Positions 18,255 through 25,182 of a stretch of 26,624 bases of DNA are shown here, one piece after another (the stretch's first letter is position 1; each line of letters starts with the position of its first letter). The stretch lies in the NCBI GenBank assembly GCA_023445495.1, contig JAEXLC010000201.1, positions 1 to 26,624 on the forward strand, written 5' to 3'. The position numbers were made by a program, and so were the translations under genes. The notes beneath the pieces are model-generated. The model did not search any database and was not told the origin of the DNA. It saw only the letters and a list, made by a program, of their open reading frames with translations. Source of the stretch: Pseudomonadota bacterium. Lineage in GTDB: Bacteria; Pseudomonadota; Alphaproteobacteria; Sphingomonadales; Sphingomonadaceae.

Positions 18255-18326
18255 ATGCGCCTGCCGCCAAAGCGGATGCGTCTCGCGATAGGCTGGCGCG
18301 GATCAACCGGCACGGGGGAGGCGGCG

Positions 18327-18752
18327 ATGACGGGGGTATGGCAGGGACTGGCCGGGGCATTGCTGCTGTTCGGCACGCTGGCACTGGCGCCCGCCGCCAC
18401 GGCGCAGGGCGCGGGACAGGCGGCCAATGCCCCGGACTTCTCGGGCATCACCAGCAAGGCGGCGGCGAACCGGCTGGTCCGCGAAGGCCGGCTGGTGAAG
18501 ATCCACATCTTCCCCAAGGAACTGGGCGGCCCGAACGACCCGCACAACTTCGTCTATATCCCGCCCGCCGTGGAAGAGGCCCGCCAGCTCCTGATCGGCA
18601 CCCTGCGCCGCTTCACCGAGGAGGACCTGATCGACGCGCTCGACGTGCAGGCGGAATACAAGGGCGCCAGCATCATCCCCAGCCGCCTCCACTACACGGC
18701 GACGCACAGCCGCGGCGGGAAGCCGTTCGAGGCAGTGGTGGAGGTTTGGTAG
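18327..18752 (+). CDS. Small secreted protein of unknown function
   Basis: The 141-residue product has a clear Sec signal (VWQGLAGALLLFGTLALAPAATAQG, cleavage near residue 27). The mature part is about 114 residues, mixed alpha/beta, with PNDPHNFVYIPPAVEEARQLLIGTLRRFTEEDLIDALDVQAEYKGA as its most distinctive stretch. It has no Cys, and I do not recognise a family. The ATG at 18327 follows GGGGGAGGCGGCG. It is divergent from the second Vap-like gene across 283 bases that contain only the two CCGAAACGG upstream regions. That shared motif suggests co-regulation with the Vap-like pair, perhaps a common response outside or at the surface of the cell. Confidence 0.75.
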   Translation: MTGVWQGLAGALLLFGTLALAPAATAQGAGQAANAPDFSGITSKAAANRLVREGRLVKIHIFPKELGGPNDPHNFVYIPPAVEEARQLLIGTLRRFTEEDLIDALDVQAEYKGASIIPSRLHYTATHSRGGKPFEAVVEVW

Positions 18753-18826
18753 GAGCGTTACTCCATTTGATCTTGCGAAAGCCCCGTAACTATGAAGTAA
18801 TAAAATCACATGGCGAGGTATTTATC

Positions 18827-18895
18827 TTGGCTGGGACAATAACGGCAGTATCTGCGCTGGTGGCTGCGATGGCATGACCTGCAGTATTCGCTGCC
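18827..18895 (+). other. Interrupted N-terminus of the next gene (in-frame TGA)
   Basis: In the same frame as the gene at 18896, a TTG at 18827 with GGCGAGG before it would encode MAGTITAVSALVAAMA, then TGA at 18875-18877, then PAVFAAVAF. Reading through the stop gives one continuous transmembrane helix followed by YRKEVRQ. A-x-TGG-P to TGA is a one-base change, so this looks like a nonsense mutation, a sequencing error or recoding. Confidence 0.5.
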
Positions 18896-19510
18896 GTGGC
18901 TTTTTCCTACAGAAAAGAGGTGCGTCAGGCCTTGGTCAAGGTGCCTGGGATCATGGATCGCGTGAAGGCGATTAAGATTGGAGGGGTCGAGGCGGAGCTT
19001 GAAGAAGTCGCTGATCGTTTGGCCGCTCAGCCTATTCCAAACGGGAATGTGAGTGCGGTTGAAGTGCAGGCCGCCGCAAAGATCGCAATCGAATCTGAAG
19101 CACTTGGTGAGCCAGCGCTGGCACTTCAGCTGGATAGGCTATGTATTGAATACGACACGATTCGGAGGGTGATGCCAGCGGGTGGAGCGCGCACGACCGC
19201 AATGACGCGGATACTGGTTCGGATGCGAGCACTTGGCCCTTCGATATCCGATCGAATTGACGCCTACAAATCGTCGGGATCGCCGGGCAGTCGCTTGGCC
19301 GCGGTGGCAATGATGCAGATGGAACCGAATAAAGCCGACTTGCCTTGGCTAGTTCAAAGATTCCAGGCGGAGCAACCGTTCATCTTTTATCATGCTGCTT
19401 TGGCGCTACAGAACGCGGCGAATGACGCCGACATTGAACGCCGTCTTAAAGTGCAAGATTCCGCAAAAAAAGGCTCTAGCTATATTGGAGTCTTTCAAAG
19501 GGGAGCCTGA
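18896..19510 (+). CDS. Probable membrane-anchored protein of an AT-rich islet, possibly disrupted
   Basis: The open frame from the GTG at 18896 encodes 204 residues. Residues 5-45 (SYRKEVRQALVKVPGIMDRVKAIKIGGVEAELEE) look like the juxtamembrane region seen after a single N-terminal helix in many anchored proteins, yet the helix itself lies before an in-frame TGA. The C-terminal part (SPGSRLAAVAMMQMEPNK, then a segment with PFIFYHAALALQNAAN) resembles an alpha-helical repeat domain of a kind I associate with conflict or effector-linked proteins, but I cannot name it. Base composition from about 18,760 to 19,610 is much more AT-rich than the surroundings, and codon use differs (AAT, AAA, ATT), suggesting horizontal gain. 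No ribosome-binding site fits the GTG. It could be a pseudogene. Confidence 0.55.
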   Translation: MAFSYRKEVRQALVKVPGIMDRVKAIKIGGVEAELEEVADRLAAQPIPNGNVSAVEVQAAAKIAIESEALGEPALALQLDRLCIEYDTIRRVMPAGGARTTAMTRILVRMRALGPSISDRIDAYKSSGSPGSRLAAVAMMQMEPNKADLPWLVQRFQAEQPFIFYHAALALQNAANDADIERRLKVQDSAKKGSSYIGVFQRGA

Positions 19511-19610
19511 TAGGAATTCTAGGGAAGTTCTTACGTCTCTAATAAGGCATTGATTCAATTGATATTTTTCTAATGATGGTCTGATTGGAGGCAAGCGATA
19601 TAGCAAACTC

Positions 19611-20015
19611 GTGCCCCACCTAGCCCACATCGCCTTGATCGTCCGCGACTATGACGAAGCGCTTGCCTTCTACATCGGCAAGCTCGGCTTCACGCTGGTC
19701 GAGGACAGTTACCAGCCCGAGCAGGACAAGCGCTGGGTCACGATCCGCCCGCCCGGCGCGCCGGAGAACGCCACCACCATCCTGCTCGCCCGCGCGGTCG
19801 GGCCCGAGCAGCAGGCGGTGATCGGCAGTCAGGCGGCGGGCCGGGTCTTCCTGTTCCTCGCCACCGATGATTTCGAGCGCGACTTCGCGGCCTATACCGG
19901 AGCAGGCGTCAATTTCGTCCGGCCGCCGGCCAGCCAGCCCTATGGCAAGGTCGCGGTGTTCGAGGACCTCTACGGCAATCGCTGGGACCTGATCGAGTTC
20001 GCCGCGGATCGGTGA
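19611..20015 (+). CDS. VOC/glyoxalase-family protein
   Basis: The 134-residue product is a single-domain vicinal-oxygen-chelate protein. HIALIVRDYDEALAFYIGKLGF (6-27) is the first beta-alpha-beta unit, with His6 as a candidate metal ligand. VAVFEDLYGNRWDLIEF at the C-terminus provides the Glu ligands. Such proteins include glyoxalase I-like enzymes, dioxygenases and drug-binding resistance proteins; the substrate cannot be assigned. The start is GTG at 19611. A GGAGG lies about 20 bases upstream, rather far. It follows the AT-rich islet, and base composition returns to the chromosomal norm inside this gene. Confidence 0.85.
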   Translation: MPHLAHIALIVRDYDEALAFYIGKLGFTLVEDSYQPEQDKRWVTIRPPGAPENATTILLARAVGPEQQAVIGSQAAGRVFLFLATDDFERDFAAYTGAGVNFVRPPASQPYGKVAVFEDLYGNRWDLIEFAADR

Positions 20016-20042
20016 TAGCGTCACCCGCAAAGGAAGCCGCCC

Positions 20043-20249
20043 ATGCCCGACGAACCCCACCCCCTCTTCACCCCCCAGACCGCCCGCGCCACGCTGCGCG
20101 CCGGGAAGTTCGTGATGGAGGCGGAAGCGCGGGCGACGCCGGTCGGGCTGCTGGCGATCGGCGGGATGGTCGCGGCGATCCTGTTGTCGGTGCCGCCGAT
20201 CCTCCATGCCAGCCGGGCCCGCAAGGCGCTGCCCCCGCCTCGGGATTGA
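20043..20249 (+). CDS. Small single-pass membrane protein
   Basis: A 68-residue protein with an amphipathic N-terminal half and one transmembrane helix (VGLLAIGGMVAAILLSVPPIL, about residues 34-54), ending in a short basic tail (HASRARKALPPPRD). AAAGGAAGCCGCC before the ATG is a good ribosome-binding site. It lies 27 bases after the VOC gene and probably shares its transcript. No family is recognised; function unknown. Confidence 0.7.
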   Translation: MPDEPHPLFTPQTARATLRAGKFVMEAEARATPVGLLAIGGMVAAILLSVPPILHASRARKALPPPRD

Positions 20250-20348
20250 CGGGTGCCTTCCGATGGATGCCCGCGCGCAACATCCGGACGAGCCGGGCTG
20301 CCGGCCAGCCAATACTTCGCAAGCTTCCCCGCCCGCCTCCGATCGCGT

Positions 20349-20762
20349 TCAGCTCGGCATCGCCTCGAATTGCGGCATGTCGAGCGGAGTCACCCAGGGC
20401 AGGCGGCGCTTCACGAACATCTCCAGCTTCGGCGTGATCCCGCTCGGATCCTCCAGGCTGCCGAGCTGGACGAACACCAGCCCGGGAAAGCTGCCCAGGT
20501 TGCTGGTGTAGAGCCGCGCGCCGCAGGTCGGGCAGAAATTGCGGTCCAGCGGCTGGCCGGAATCGGCGATGTAGCGCTCGGCGGTGGTGGTGCCGCTCAG
20601 CAGGGTGAAGTCGCTGTCGGGCACGCCGAACCAGGTTGCCGCTTCGCCGCCGCTCGCCTTCTTGCAATCGAGGCAGTGGCAGACCGCGATGAAATCGGGA
20701 TCGGTGTCGAACTCGAAGCGGACGGTACCGCAGGCGCAGCGCGCCTGGTGCTTCTTCGCCAT
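20349..20762 (-). CDS. GFA-family (CENP-V-fold) zinc protein
   Basis: The 137-residue product belongs to the GFA (glutathione-dependent formaldehyde-activating enzyme-like) family. Zinc ligands appear as CACG (near residue 9), CHCLDC (28-33) and FCPTCG (76-81). Many members have no proven formaldehyde chemistry, so only the fold and metal binding are asserted. The gene lies 66 bases after the DUF6891 gene on the same strand and may be cotranscribed. A second, distant family member is at 25183-25530. Confidence 0.92.
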   Translation of the reverse strand: MAKKHQARCACGTVRFEFDTDPDFIAVCHCLDCKKASGGEAATWFGVPDSDFTLLSGTTTAERYIADSGQPLDRNFCPTCGARLYTSNLGSFPGLVFVQLGSLEDPSGITPKLEMFVKRRLPWVTPLDMPQFEAMPS

Positions 20763-20828
20763 GGCCGCTTCCCTCCTCGCTGGGCGAGGACAGGCTGTCC
20801 CGCGCGGCTGAGTCGAGTCAAGCGCCGC

Positions 20829-21479
20829 TCAGAGCCCGCGCCGGCGCTTCCAGTCGAGCGTCACGCCGATCCGCTTGTCCCAGCTGCCGTCCCAATGGGT
20901 GGTCAGGCCATGCGCCTGCAGCTCGGCGACGATGTCGCGGGCCACGGCAAGGGCGGCGTCCTCGCCCTCGGCACAGGCGCCGTAGTTGAGGTAGAGCCCG
21001 CCGCCGTCCACCGCGCCCTCGGTGTCCTGCATGTGGTAAAAGGCATAGCCCCGCGCCTCGAGGCCGGTTTCCTCCATGGCGCGGACTTCGTCCCAGATCT
21101 CGGTCGCGCCGCAATTGCCGCAGCAGCTGAAATTCTGGCGGGCGATCACGCCGCTTTCCTCGAGCGCGGCGAAGGCGGCGTCGAGCCGGTCGCAATCGGT
21201 CTCGTCGGGCCAGTGGGGCTCGGCGGCGCGCTGCTCGGCCAGCGCCTCGCGCAGCGCCCGCTGGGCCATCGGGCGGAGCTCTTCGGGGGTCAGGTCGTCG
21301 GCAAAGGCGTCGGCCGCGTTGGTCAGGATCGCGTCCTCGTCATAGAAGCCGCTCGCCACGTCGCGGCGGATCTGGTCGCGGACCCATTCGGCCTTTTCGT
21401 CAGGCGGGGCCGCAGCAGGCGCCAGCTCCGTCTGCTCCGGAGCGCGCTTGCCGAACAGGCGGCCAAACAGCGACTTCAT
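20829..21479 (-). CDS. DUF6891-type protein
   Basis: A cytoplasmic protein of about 216 residues. NFSCCGNCGATEIWDE in the centre, with a C-C-x2-C cluster, and GYAFYHMQDTEGAVDGGGLYLNYGA after it match what I recall of the DUF6891 family, whose function is unknown. The N-terminus is basic (KSLFGRLFGKRA) with an Ala/Pro linker. GGAGGAAATG precedes the second of two adjacent ATGs at optimal spacing, so 21479 is preferred over 21482 and over an ATG at 21491 that lies on the ribosome-binding site itself. It is downstream of the S41 protease gene on the same strand, but two hairpins separate them. Confidence 0.75.
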   Translation of the reverse strand: MKSLFGRLFGKRAPEQTELAPAAAPPDEKAEWVRDQIRRDVASGFYDEDAILTNAADAFADDLTPEELRPMAQRALREALAEQRAAEPHWPDETDCDRLDAAFAALEESGVIARQNFSCCGNCGATEIWDEVRAMEETGLEARGYAFYHMQDTEGAVDGGGLYLNYGACAEGEDAALAVARDIVAELQAHGLTTHWDGSWDKRIGVTLDWKRRRGL

Positions 21480-21516
21480 CATTTCCTCCATCGTCCGGAG
21501 GGCAAGATAGCAAGCC

Positions 21517-21579
21517 GCGGCGCCCGCGCCTATGCCGGGCGCCGCAAATTAGAGTCGAGAGGCGCCATTCGGCGCTCTC
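21517..21579 (-). terminator. Two hairpins after the S41 protease gene
   Basis: The first hairpin downstream of the protease gene pairs GAGAGCGCC with GGCGCCTCTC (21557-21579, one bulge). The second pairs GCGGCGCCCG (21517-21526) with CGGGCGCCGC (21536-21545), a perfect 10-base stem. They fill the 110-base gap before the DUF6891 gene. Neither has a long T-run, so termination is likely but partial. Confidence 0.45.
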
Positions 21580-21589
21580 CCGCCCACGC

Positions 21590-23053
21590 TCAGAACATGC
21601 CGGGCACGTCGCGCTGGGGCACGCTCGGGGCCTTGGGGCTCAGCAGTTCCTGCGCGCCCGGGCTGCCGGTCTCGCCGGTGCTGCGGGCCGAGGCGCTGGC
21701 GTCGCCGACCGCGCTGATCGCGGTGCAGCTCTTGCCCTGGATGAAGTCGAGCGCGGCGCGGGTGGAGGCCTCGCGCGCGTCGCCCATCGGATAGGCGATG
21801 TCGTCCGACGCGCGGCAGCTCGCCTTCACGATGCTGGAAAGGCCGTTGAAATAGGCGCCCTGGTGGTCGCGATTCTCGAGGGCGAAGGCGATGATCCGGA
21901 AGCGGTCGTCGCAGGCGCTCTTGTCGACCGCGATCTGGCCGACCGGCTTGCCATAGGTGTTGGTGCCGACCAGCGCCATGTTGGTGCCGAGATAGGGCAG
22001 CATACCCGCGGCGACGAGCTCGCTCGCCGAGGCGGTGCTGGACGTGCCGATGAACGCGACGCGGGTCGGCGCGATCGACTGGGTCTGCGGGGCGAAGAAG
22101 GCGGTCTTGTTGTTCTCCGTCGCCTTGCTCGGGCGGAAGGACATATAGTCGAACACGTCGGAGGTGCTGCGGTTGGCGCCGAGCAGATTGCCCATCAGTT
22201 CGGCGATCGAGACCAGCCCGCCGCCATTGTAGCGCACGTCGATGATGATCTCGGTCACGCCCTGCGCCTTGAAATTGGCGAAGGCGGCGCGCAGCGGGGA
22301 ATCGGCGGTGCTGATGAAGGTGCGCAGATTGACATAGCCGACGCGGTGGCCGCCATCGTCGATGATCTTGGCGCCGTAGCGGTTCGAGACCGGGTCGAGC
22401 GTATAGTCGGTCTTGGCGATGGTCACCACGCGGGTGCCCGCCGCGGCGTCGGTCACGCGGAAGCTGCGGGTGGTGCCGGCGGTGTTGGGGCCCAGCGCCT
22501 CGGTCAGCCCGGCGCTGCCGCTGCTCGCCAGGATGTCGCTGACGTTGCGCAGGTTGCTGGTGGTGGTGCCGACCGCGACGATCTCGGTGCCGCGGTCGAT
22601 GCCGGCGCTCAGCGCGGTCGTGCCCTCGAAGGTCTCGGCCGAGTAGAGCCGGTTGCCGCTCAGGTAGAGGCGGAAGCCGAAGCCCGCGGTCGCGCCCGAA
22701 TTGTAATAGGCGTTCTCCTCGGCGATCGAGGTGACATAGGTGAAGTAGCGGTCACGGCCCTGCGAGCGCGCGGTGGCGGTCAGCGCGTCGACATAGTCGC
22801 CGACGTTGGAATAGGGGGCCGGATCGAGGCTGGTCGGCAGCGTCTCGGGGAAGAGATACCATTCGTTGAGCTGCGCCGCGGCCCAGAGCTGGCGCTCGCG
22901 CAGCGTGCAGCCCGCGGTGGTCGGCGTCGGCGTGGTGGTGGGCGTCGGCGTGACGCTCCCGGTCGAGCCGCCGCCCGCGGACACCGAACCGCCACCCCCG
23001 CCGCTGCAGGCGGAAAGGGAAAGCGCGATCAGGGCAGTAAGGGTGCGACGCAT
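21590..23053 (-). CDS. S41-family lipoprotein peptidase
   Basis: The 487-residue protein belongs to the C-terminal-processing peptidase family (S41). It is a lipoprotein: MRRTLTALIALSLSAC has lipobox LSAC with Cys16, followed by a flexible Gly/Ser/Thr-Pro-rich linker (GGGGGSVSAGGG, TPTPTTTPTPT). A PDZ-like region surrounds residues 150-260. The catalytic region has GYVNLRTF, IIDVRYNGGGLV, then the nucleophile segment TSSTASASELVAAGM and the general-base Lys in TYGKPVGQ, in the order expected for the Ser/Lys dyad. ATG 23053 with AAGGAG upstream gives the lipoprotein signal; an in-frame extension to 23209 crosses the LexA box and is rejected. It probably processes envelope proteins. Confidence 0.88.
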   Translation of the reverse strand: MRRTLTALIALSLSACSGGGGGSVSAGGGSTGSVTPTPTTTPTPTTAGCTLRERQLWAAAQLNEWYLFPETLPTSLDPAPYSNVGDYVDALTATARSQGRDRYFTYVTSIAEENAYYNSGATAGFGFRLYLSGNRLYSAETFEGTTALSAGIDRGTEIVAVGTTTSNLRNVSDILASSGSAGLTEALGPNTAGTTRSFRVTDAAAGTRVVTIAKTDYTLDPVSNRYGAKIIDDGGHRVGYVNLRTFISTADSPLRAAFANFKAQGVTEIIIDVRYNGGGLVSIAELMGNLLGANRSTSDVFDYMSFRPSKATENNKTAFFAPQTQSIAPTRVAFIGTSSTASASELVAAGMLPYLGTNMALVGTNTYGKPVGQIAVDKSACDDRFRIIAFALENRDHQGAYFNGLSSIVKASCRASDDIAYPMGDAREASTRAALDFIQGKSCTAISAVGDASASARSTGETGSPGAQELLSPKAPSVPQRDVPGMF

Positions 23054-23140
23054 GGAGGTCTCCTTGGAGGCGAGCTTAGGCGCGCGCAATTTGCAAGTCA
23101 TCCCTTTGTTATTGCCGGATTCGACTCCATTCCGAAATAT

Positions 23141-23155
23141 GAACATAATAGGAAC
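23141..23155. promoter_or_regulatory. LexA (SOS) box before the 2H phosphoesterase gene
   Basis: GAAC-ATAATAG-GAAC is an exact match to the alphaproteobacterial LexA operator (GAAC-N7-GAAC, equal to GTTC-N7-GTTC). The internal CATAAT would be a -10 element on the plus strand, with transcription starting near 23156 and the ATG at 23178. The S41 gene starts 88 bases away on the other strand and is less likely the target. Confidence 0.7.
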
Positions 23156-23177
23156 ATTGGTTGAGTCGGAGGCCGAA

Positions 23178-23687
23178 ATGTACGAGGCGAAGCTGTATGT
23201 CATGGCCAAGGCGCCGGCCGAACAAGGCCAGCATCTACGCGCTTGCCGCAGAACGCATGGCTTGAACGAGCATTATCCGCCCGATCAATTCCACAGCACG
23301 ATGCTCAACTTGGGTCGCGCCAACTCCTGGCCCCCGGAGAATCTTGGTCGATTGAAGATGGCGCTCGCAGCAGTAGAGTTCAGTCCATTCAATGTCGTAT
23401 TCGATGAGATCGATGGCATGCTGCTACGTGGCGGGGTCGGAGCATCCGTGGCCAAGGCATTCCATCATACCCTTTGGCGTGCGGCGTCGAACTGCGGAGT
23501 GGAGTTGCCGCTGCACAATTTCTGGCTGCACCTCAGCCTTGCCTACAAAGGAGAAGGCAGGTCACGGGCGAGGATCGAGCCGATCGGCTGGCGGGTCGAG
23601 GAATTCCAGCTTGTGCGGAGCGATCACGGGCACACACAACTCGGTTGTTGGAGGCTGGTCGACCGGCAATATGCCCTAGCGCTGTAG
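23178..23687 (+). CDS. 2H phosphoesterase (2'-5' RNA ligase/LigT-like)
   Basis: The 169-residue protein has two H-x-(S/T) motifs separated by 76 residues: H39-S-T41 in QFHSTMLNL and H118-L-S120 in WLHLSLAY. This is the hallmark of the 2H phosphoesterase superfamily, which hydrolyses or forms 2',5'- or 2',3'-cyclic phosphodiester bonds in RNA or nucleotides. Length is as expected. ATG 23178 follows GGAGGCCGAA; an ATG at 23139 touches the LexA box and is rejected. The gene is slightly more AT-rich than its neighbours at its 5' end. Its last 12 bases overlap the convergent ung gene. The adjacent operator suggests induction by DNA damage. Confidence 0.82.
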   Translation: MYEAKLYVMAKAPAEQGQHLRACRRTHGLNEHYPPDQFHSTMLNLGRANSWPPENLGRLKMALAAVEFSPFNVVFDEIDGMLLRGGVGASVAKAFHHTLWRAASNCGVELPLHNFWLHLSLAYKGEGRSRARIEPIGWRVEEFQLVRSDHGHTQLGCWRLVDRQYALAL

Positions 23688-24377
23688 CGGCGGCAGGGCC
23701 CAGTCGATCGGCTTCTGTCCCACGCGCTCCAGGAACGCGTTGGCCTTGGAGAAATGGCGCGATCCGAAGAAGCCCGAATGGGCGGAGAGCGGCGAGGGGT
23801 GGGGGGCCTTGAGCACCAGGTGGCGGCCGCCCTTGTCGATCGAGTCGACGAACGCCGCCTTCTTCTGCGCGTGGCTGCCCCAGAGCAGGAACACCACCGG
23901 TTCCTCGCGGGCGTTGACCAGCCGGATCACCGCGTCGGTGAACCGCTCCCAGCCGCGGCCCTGGTGCGATGCCGCCATGCCCATCTGCACGGTCAGCACC
24001 GCGTTGAGCAGCAGCACGCCCTGCTCGGCCCAATGCTCGAGGAACCCGTGCTGCGCGCGCGGGATGCCCAGGTCGGTCTCCATCTCCTTGTAGATGTTGA
24101 CCAGGCTCGGCGGGGTGCGGACGCCGGGCTTCACCGAGAAGCACAGGCCATGCGCCTGGCCCTCGCCATGATAGGGGTCCTGGCCCAGGATGACGACGCG
24201 CACCTTGTCGAGCGGGGTCAGGTCGAGCGCGCGGAACCATTCGCTGCCCGCCGGGAAGATGCGCTTGCCCGCCGCCTTCTCGCCGACAAGGAACTGGCGC
24301 AGCTGCGCCATGTACGGATCGGCGAACTCGCCTTGCAGCGGTTCGAGCCAGCTCGGATGGAGTTTCACCTCGGCCAT
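23676..24377 (-). CDS. ung: Uracil-DNA glycosylase, family 1
   Basis: Ung removes uracil from DNA to start base-excision repair. The 233-residue product has motif A GQDPYHGEGQAHGLCFSV with the catalytic Asp, the VLLLNAVLTV segment, and the leucine-loop motif HPSPLSAHSGFFGSRHF. PPSLVNIYKEMETDLG is a further family landmark. CAGGAAGCC precedes the ATG. The gene starts 30 bases after the endonuclease III-like gene ends on the same strand, so both base-excision enzymes are probably one transcript, possibly driven from the LexA-box promoter at 25107. Identification is secure. Confidence 0.97.
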   Translation of the reverse strand: MAEVKLHPSWLEPLQGEFADPYMAQLRQFLVGEKAAGKRIFPAGSEWFRALDLTPLDKVRVVILGQDPYHGEGQAHGLCFSVKPGVRTPPSLVNIYKEMETDLGIPRAQHGFLEHWAEQGVLLLNAVLTVQMGMAASHQGRGWERFTDAVIRLVNAREEPVVFLLWGSHAQKKAAFVDSIDKGGRHLVLKAPHPSPLSAHSGFFGSRHFSKANAFLERVGQKPIDWALPPLQR

Positions 24378-24407
24378 GGCTTCCTGTCCGAAAGCCGGGC
24401 CGCGCTG

Positions 24408-25094
24408 TCAATCGCTGCGCGCGCGGCAATCGGTCCGCAGCGGGCAGCGGGCGCAGTCGGTGGCGTCGAACCGGCACAAAGTCTGGCCGAGCGTCTTGGT
24501 GCCGATATGGAAGTCGAGGAAATCCTGGCCCCGCCATTCGGGCATCGCCGCGGTCACCGCCGCGCTCGCATCGCGCCCCTCGGCGCTGCGCCGCACGAAG
24601 CCGGTGCGCTGGAGCACGCGCAGCACATGGCCGTCGACGATCAGCACCGGCCGGTCGAGCGTGCTGCCGTTGAGCGTCGCGGCGGCGACCTTGCGGCCGA
24701 CGCCGGGCAAGCGTTCGAGCCAGGCCAGCGCATCGTCGAGCGGCAGGGCGCCCAGAAAGCCCAGGTCGAAGCCCTTGCGCTCGGCGACGATCCGCCCGAG
24801 CGCGCCGATCAGGTGGCGCGCCTTGTCCTCGGCATGGGTGACCGCGCCGATGCAGCGCAGCACTTCCGCCGGTCCTGCCGCCAGCACCCGGCGCGGCGTA
24901 CCGAAGCGCGAGACCAGCCGGTCATAGGCGGCAAGCGATACCGCGTCCTTCGTCCGCCCGCTGATCATCGACTTGACCAGCGCGCCGATCGGCGAGCGCC
25001 GCGGCAGCGGCCCGGCAAGCGCCCGCATCGGCTCCAGCGCTTGCTGCCAGCCCATTATGTCGTCATGCCCATAGAAGCCGAAGCCCGATTGCAT
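24408..25094 (-). CDS. Endonuclease III-like DNA glycosylase/AP lyase
   Basis: The 228-residue HhH-GPD protein has the helix-hairpin-helix ERLPGVGRKVA with catalytic Lys125 and the downstream Asp144 in LIVDGHVLRV, the pairing used by bifunctional endonuclease III enzymes. A [4Fe-4S] site, C207-x6-C214-x2-C217-x5-C223, closes the protein. Sequence outside these motifs differs noticeably from canonical Nth (for example SMISGRTKDAVSL in place of the LSAQ-type helix), so a specialised branch is possible. The ATG at 25094 is 12 bases from a LexA box and has no clear ribosome-binding site, so the transcript may have a very short leader. ung follows in the same direction. Confidence 0.88.
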   Translation of the reverse strand: MQSGFGFYGHDDIMGWQQALEPMRALAGPLPRRSPIGALVKSMISGRTKDAVSLAAYDRLVSRFGTPRRVLAAGPAEVLRCIGAVTHAEDKARHLIGALGRIVAERKGFDLGFLGALPLDDALAWLERLPGVGRKVAAATLNGSTLDRPVLIVDGHVLRVLQRTGFVRRSAEGRDASAAVTAAMPEWRGQDFLDFHIGTKTLGQTLCRFDATDCARCPLRTDCRARSD

Positions 25095-25106
25095 GGGCTT
25101 GGCTTA

Positions 25107-25121
25107 GAACATAATGAGAAC
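25107..25121. promoter_or_regulatory. LexA (SOS) box between the glycosylase and GFA genes
   Basis: GAAC-ATAATGA-GAAC matches the alphaproteobacterial LexA operator exactly. It differs from the box at 23141 only in the last two spacer bases. The spacer holds CATAAT on plus and CATTAT on minus, so it could cover a -10 element in either direction. The endonuclease III-like gene starts 12 bases away; the GFA gene starts 61 bases away on the other side. Confidence 0.75.
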
Positions 25122-25182
25122 AATAGCAATGGGGCCGTCGATGCGTTGGCCCAGAAAACAGAAGCAGGAGAGGGAGGAGCCG

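Noticed and set aside
18252..18280. CGGATGCG direct repeat as a CRISPR-like or iteron array
   Set aside because: Only two short copies; no third unit or regular spacing.
18044..18547. N-terminal extension of Vap-like protein 2 up to 18547
   Set aside because: It crosses the conserved upstream block and the divergent gene; the paralogue has no equivalent, and the ATG at 18043 has a good ribosome-binding site.
20253..21794. 513-codon plus-strand frame opposite the GFA and DUF6891 genes
   Set aside because: Covers two minus-strand genes with recognisable motifs and good ribosome-binding sites; no domain in the plus-strand product.
23054..23209. N-terminal extension of the S41 peptidase
   Set aside because: It would hide a clear lipoprotein signal inside the protein and cover the LexA box.
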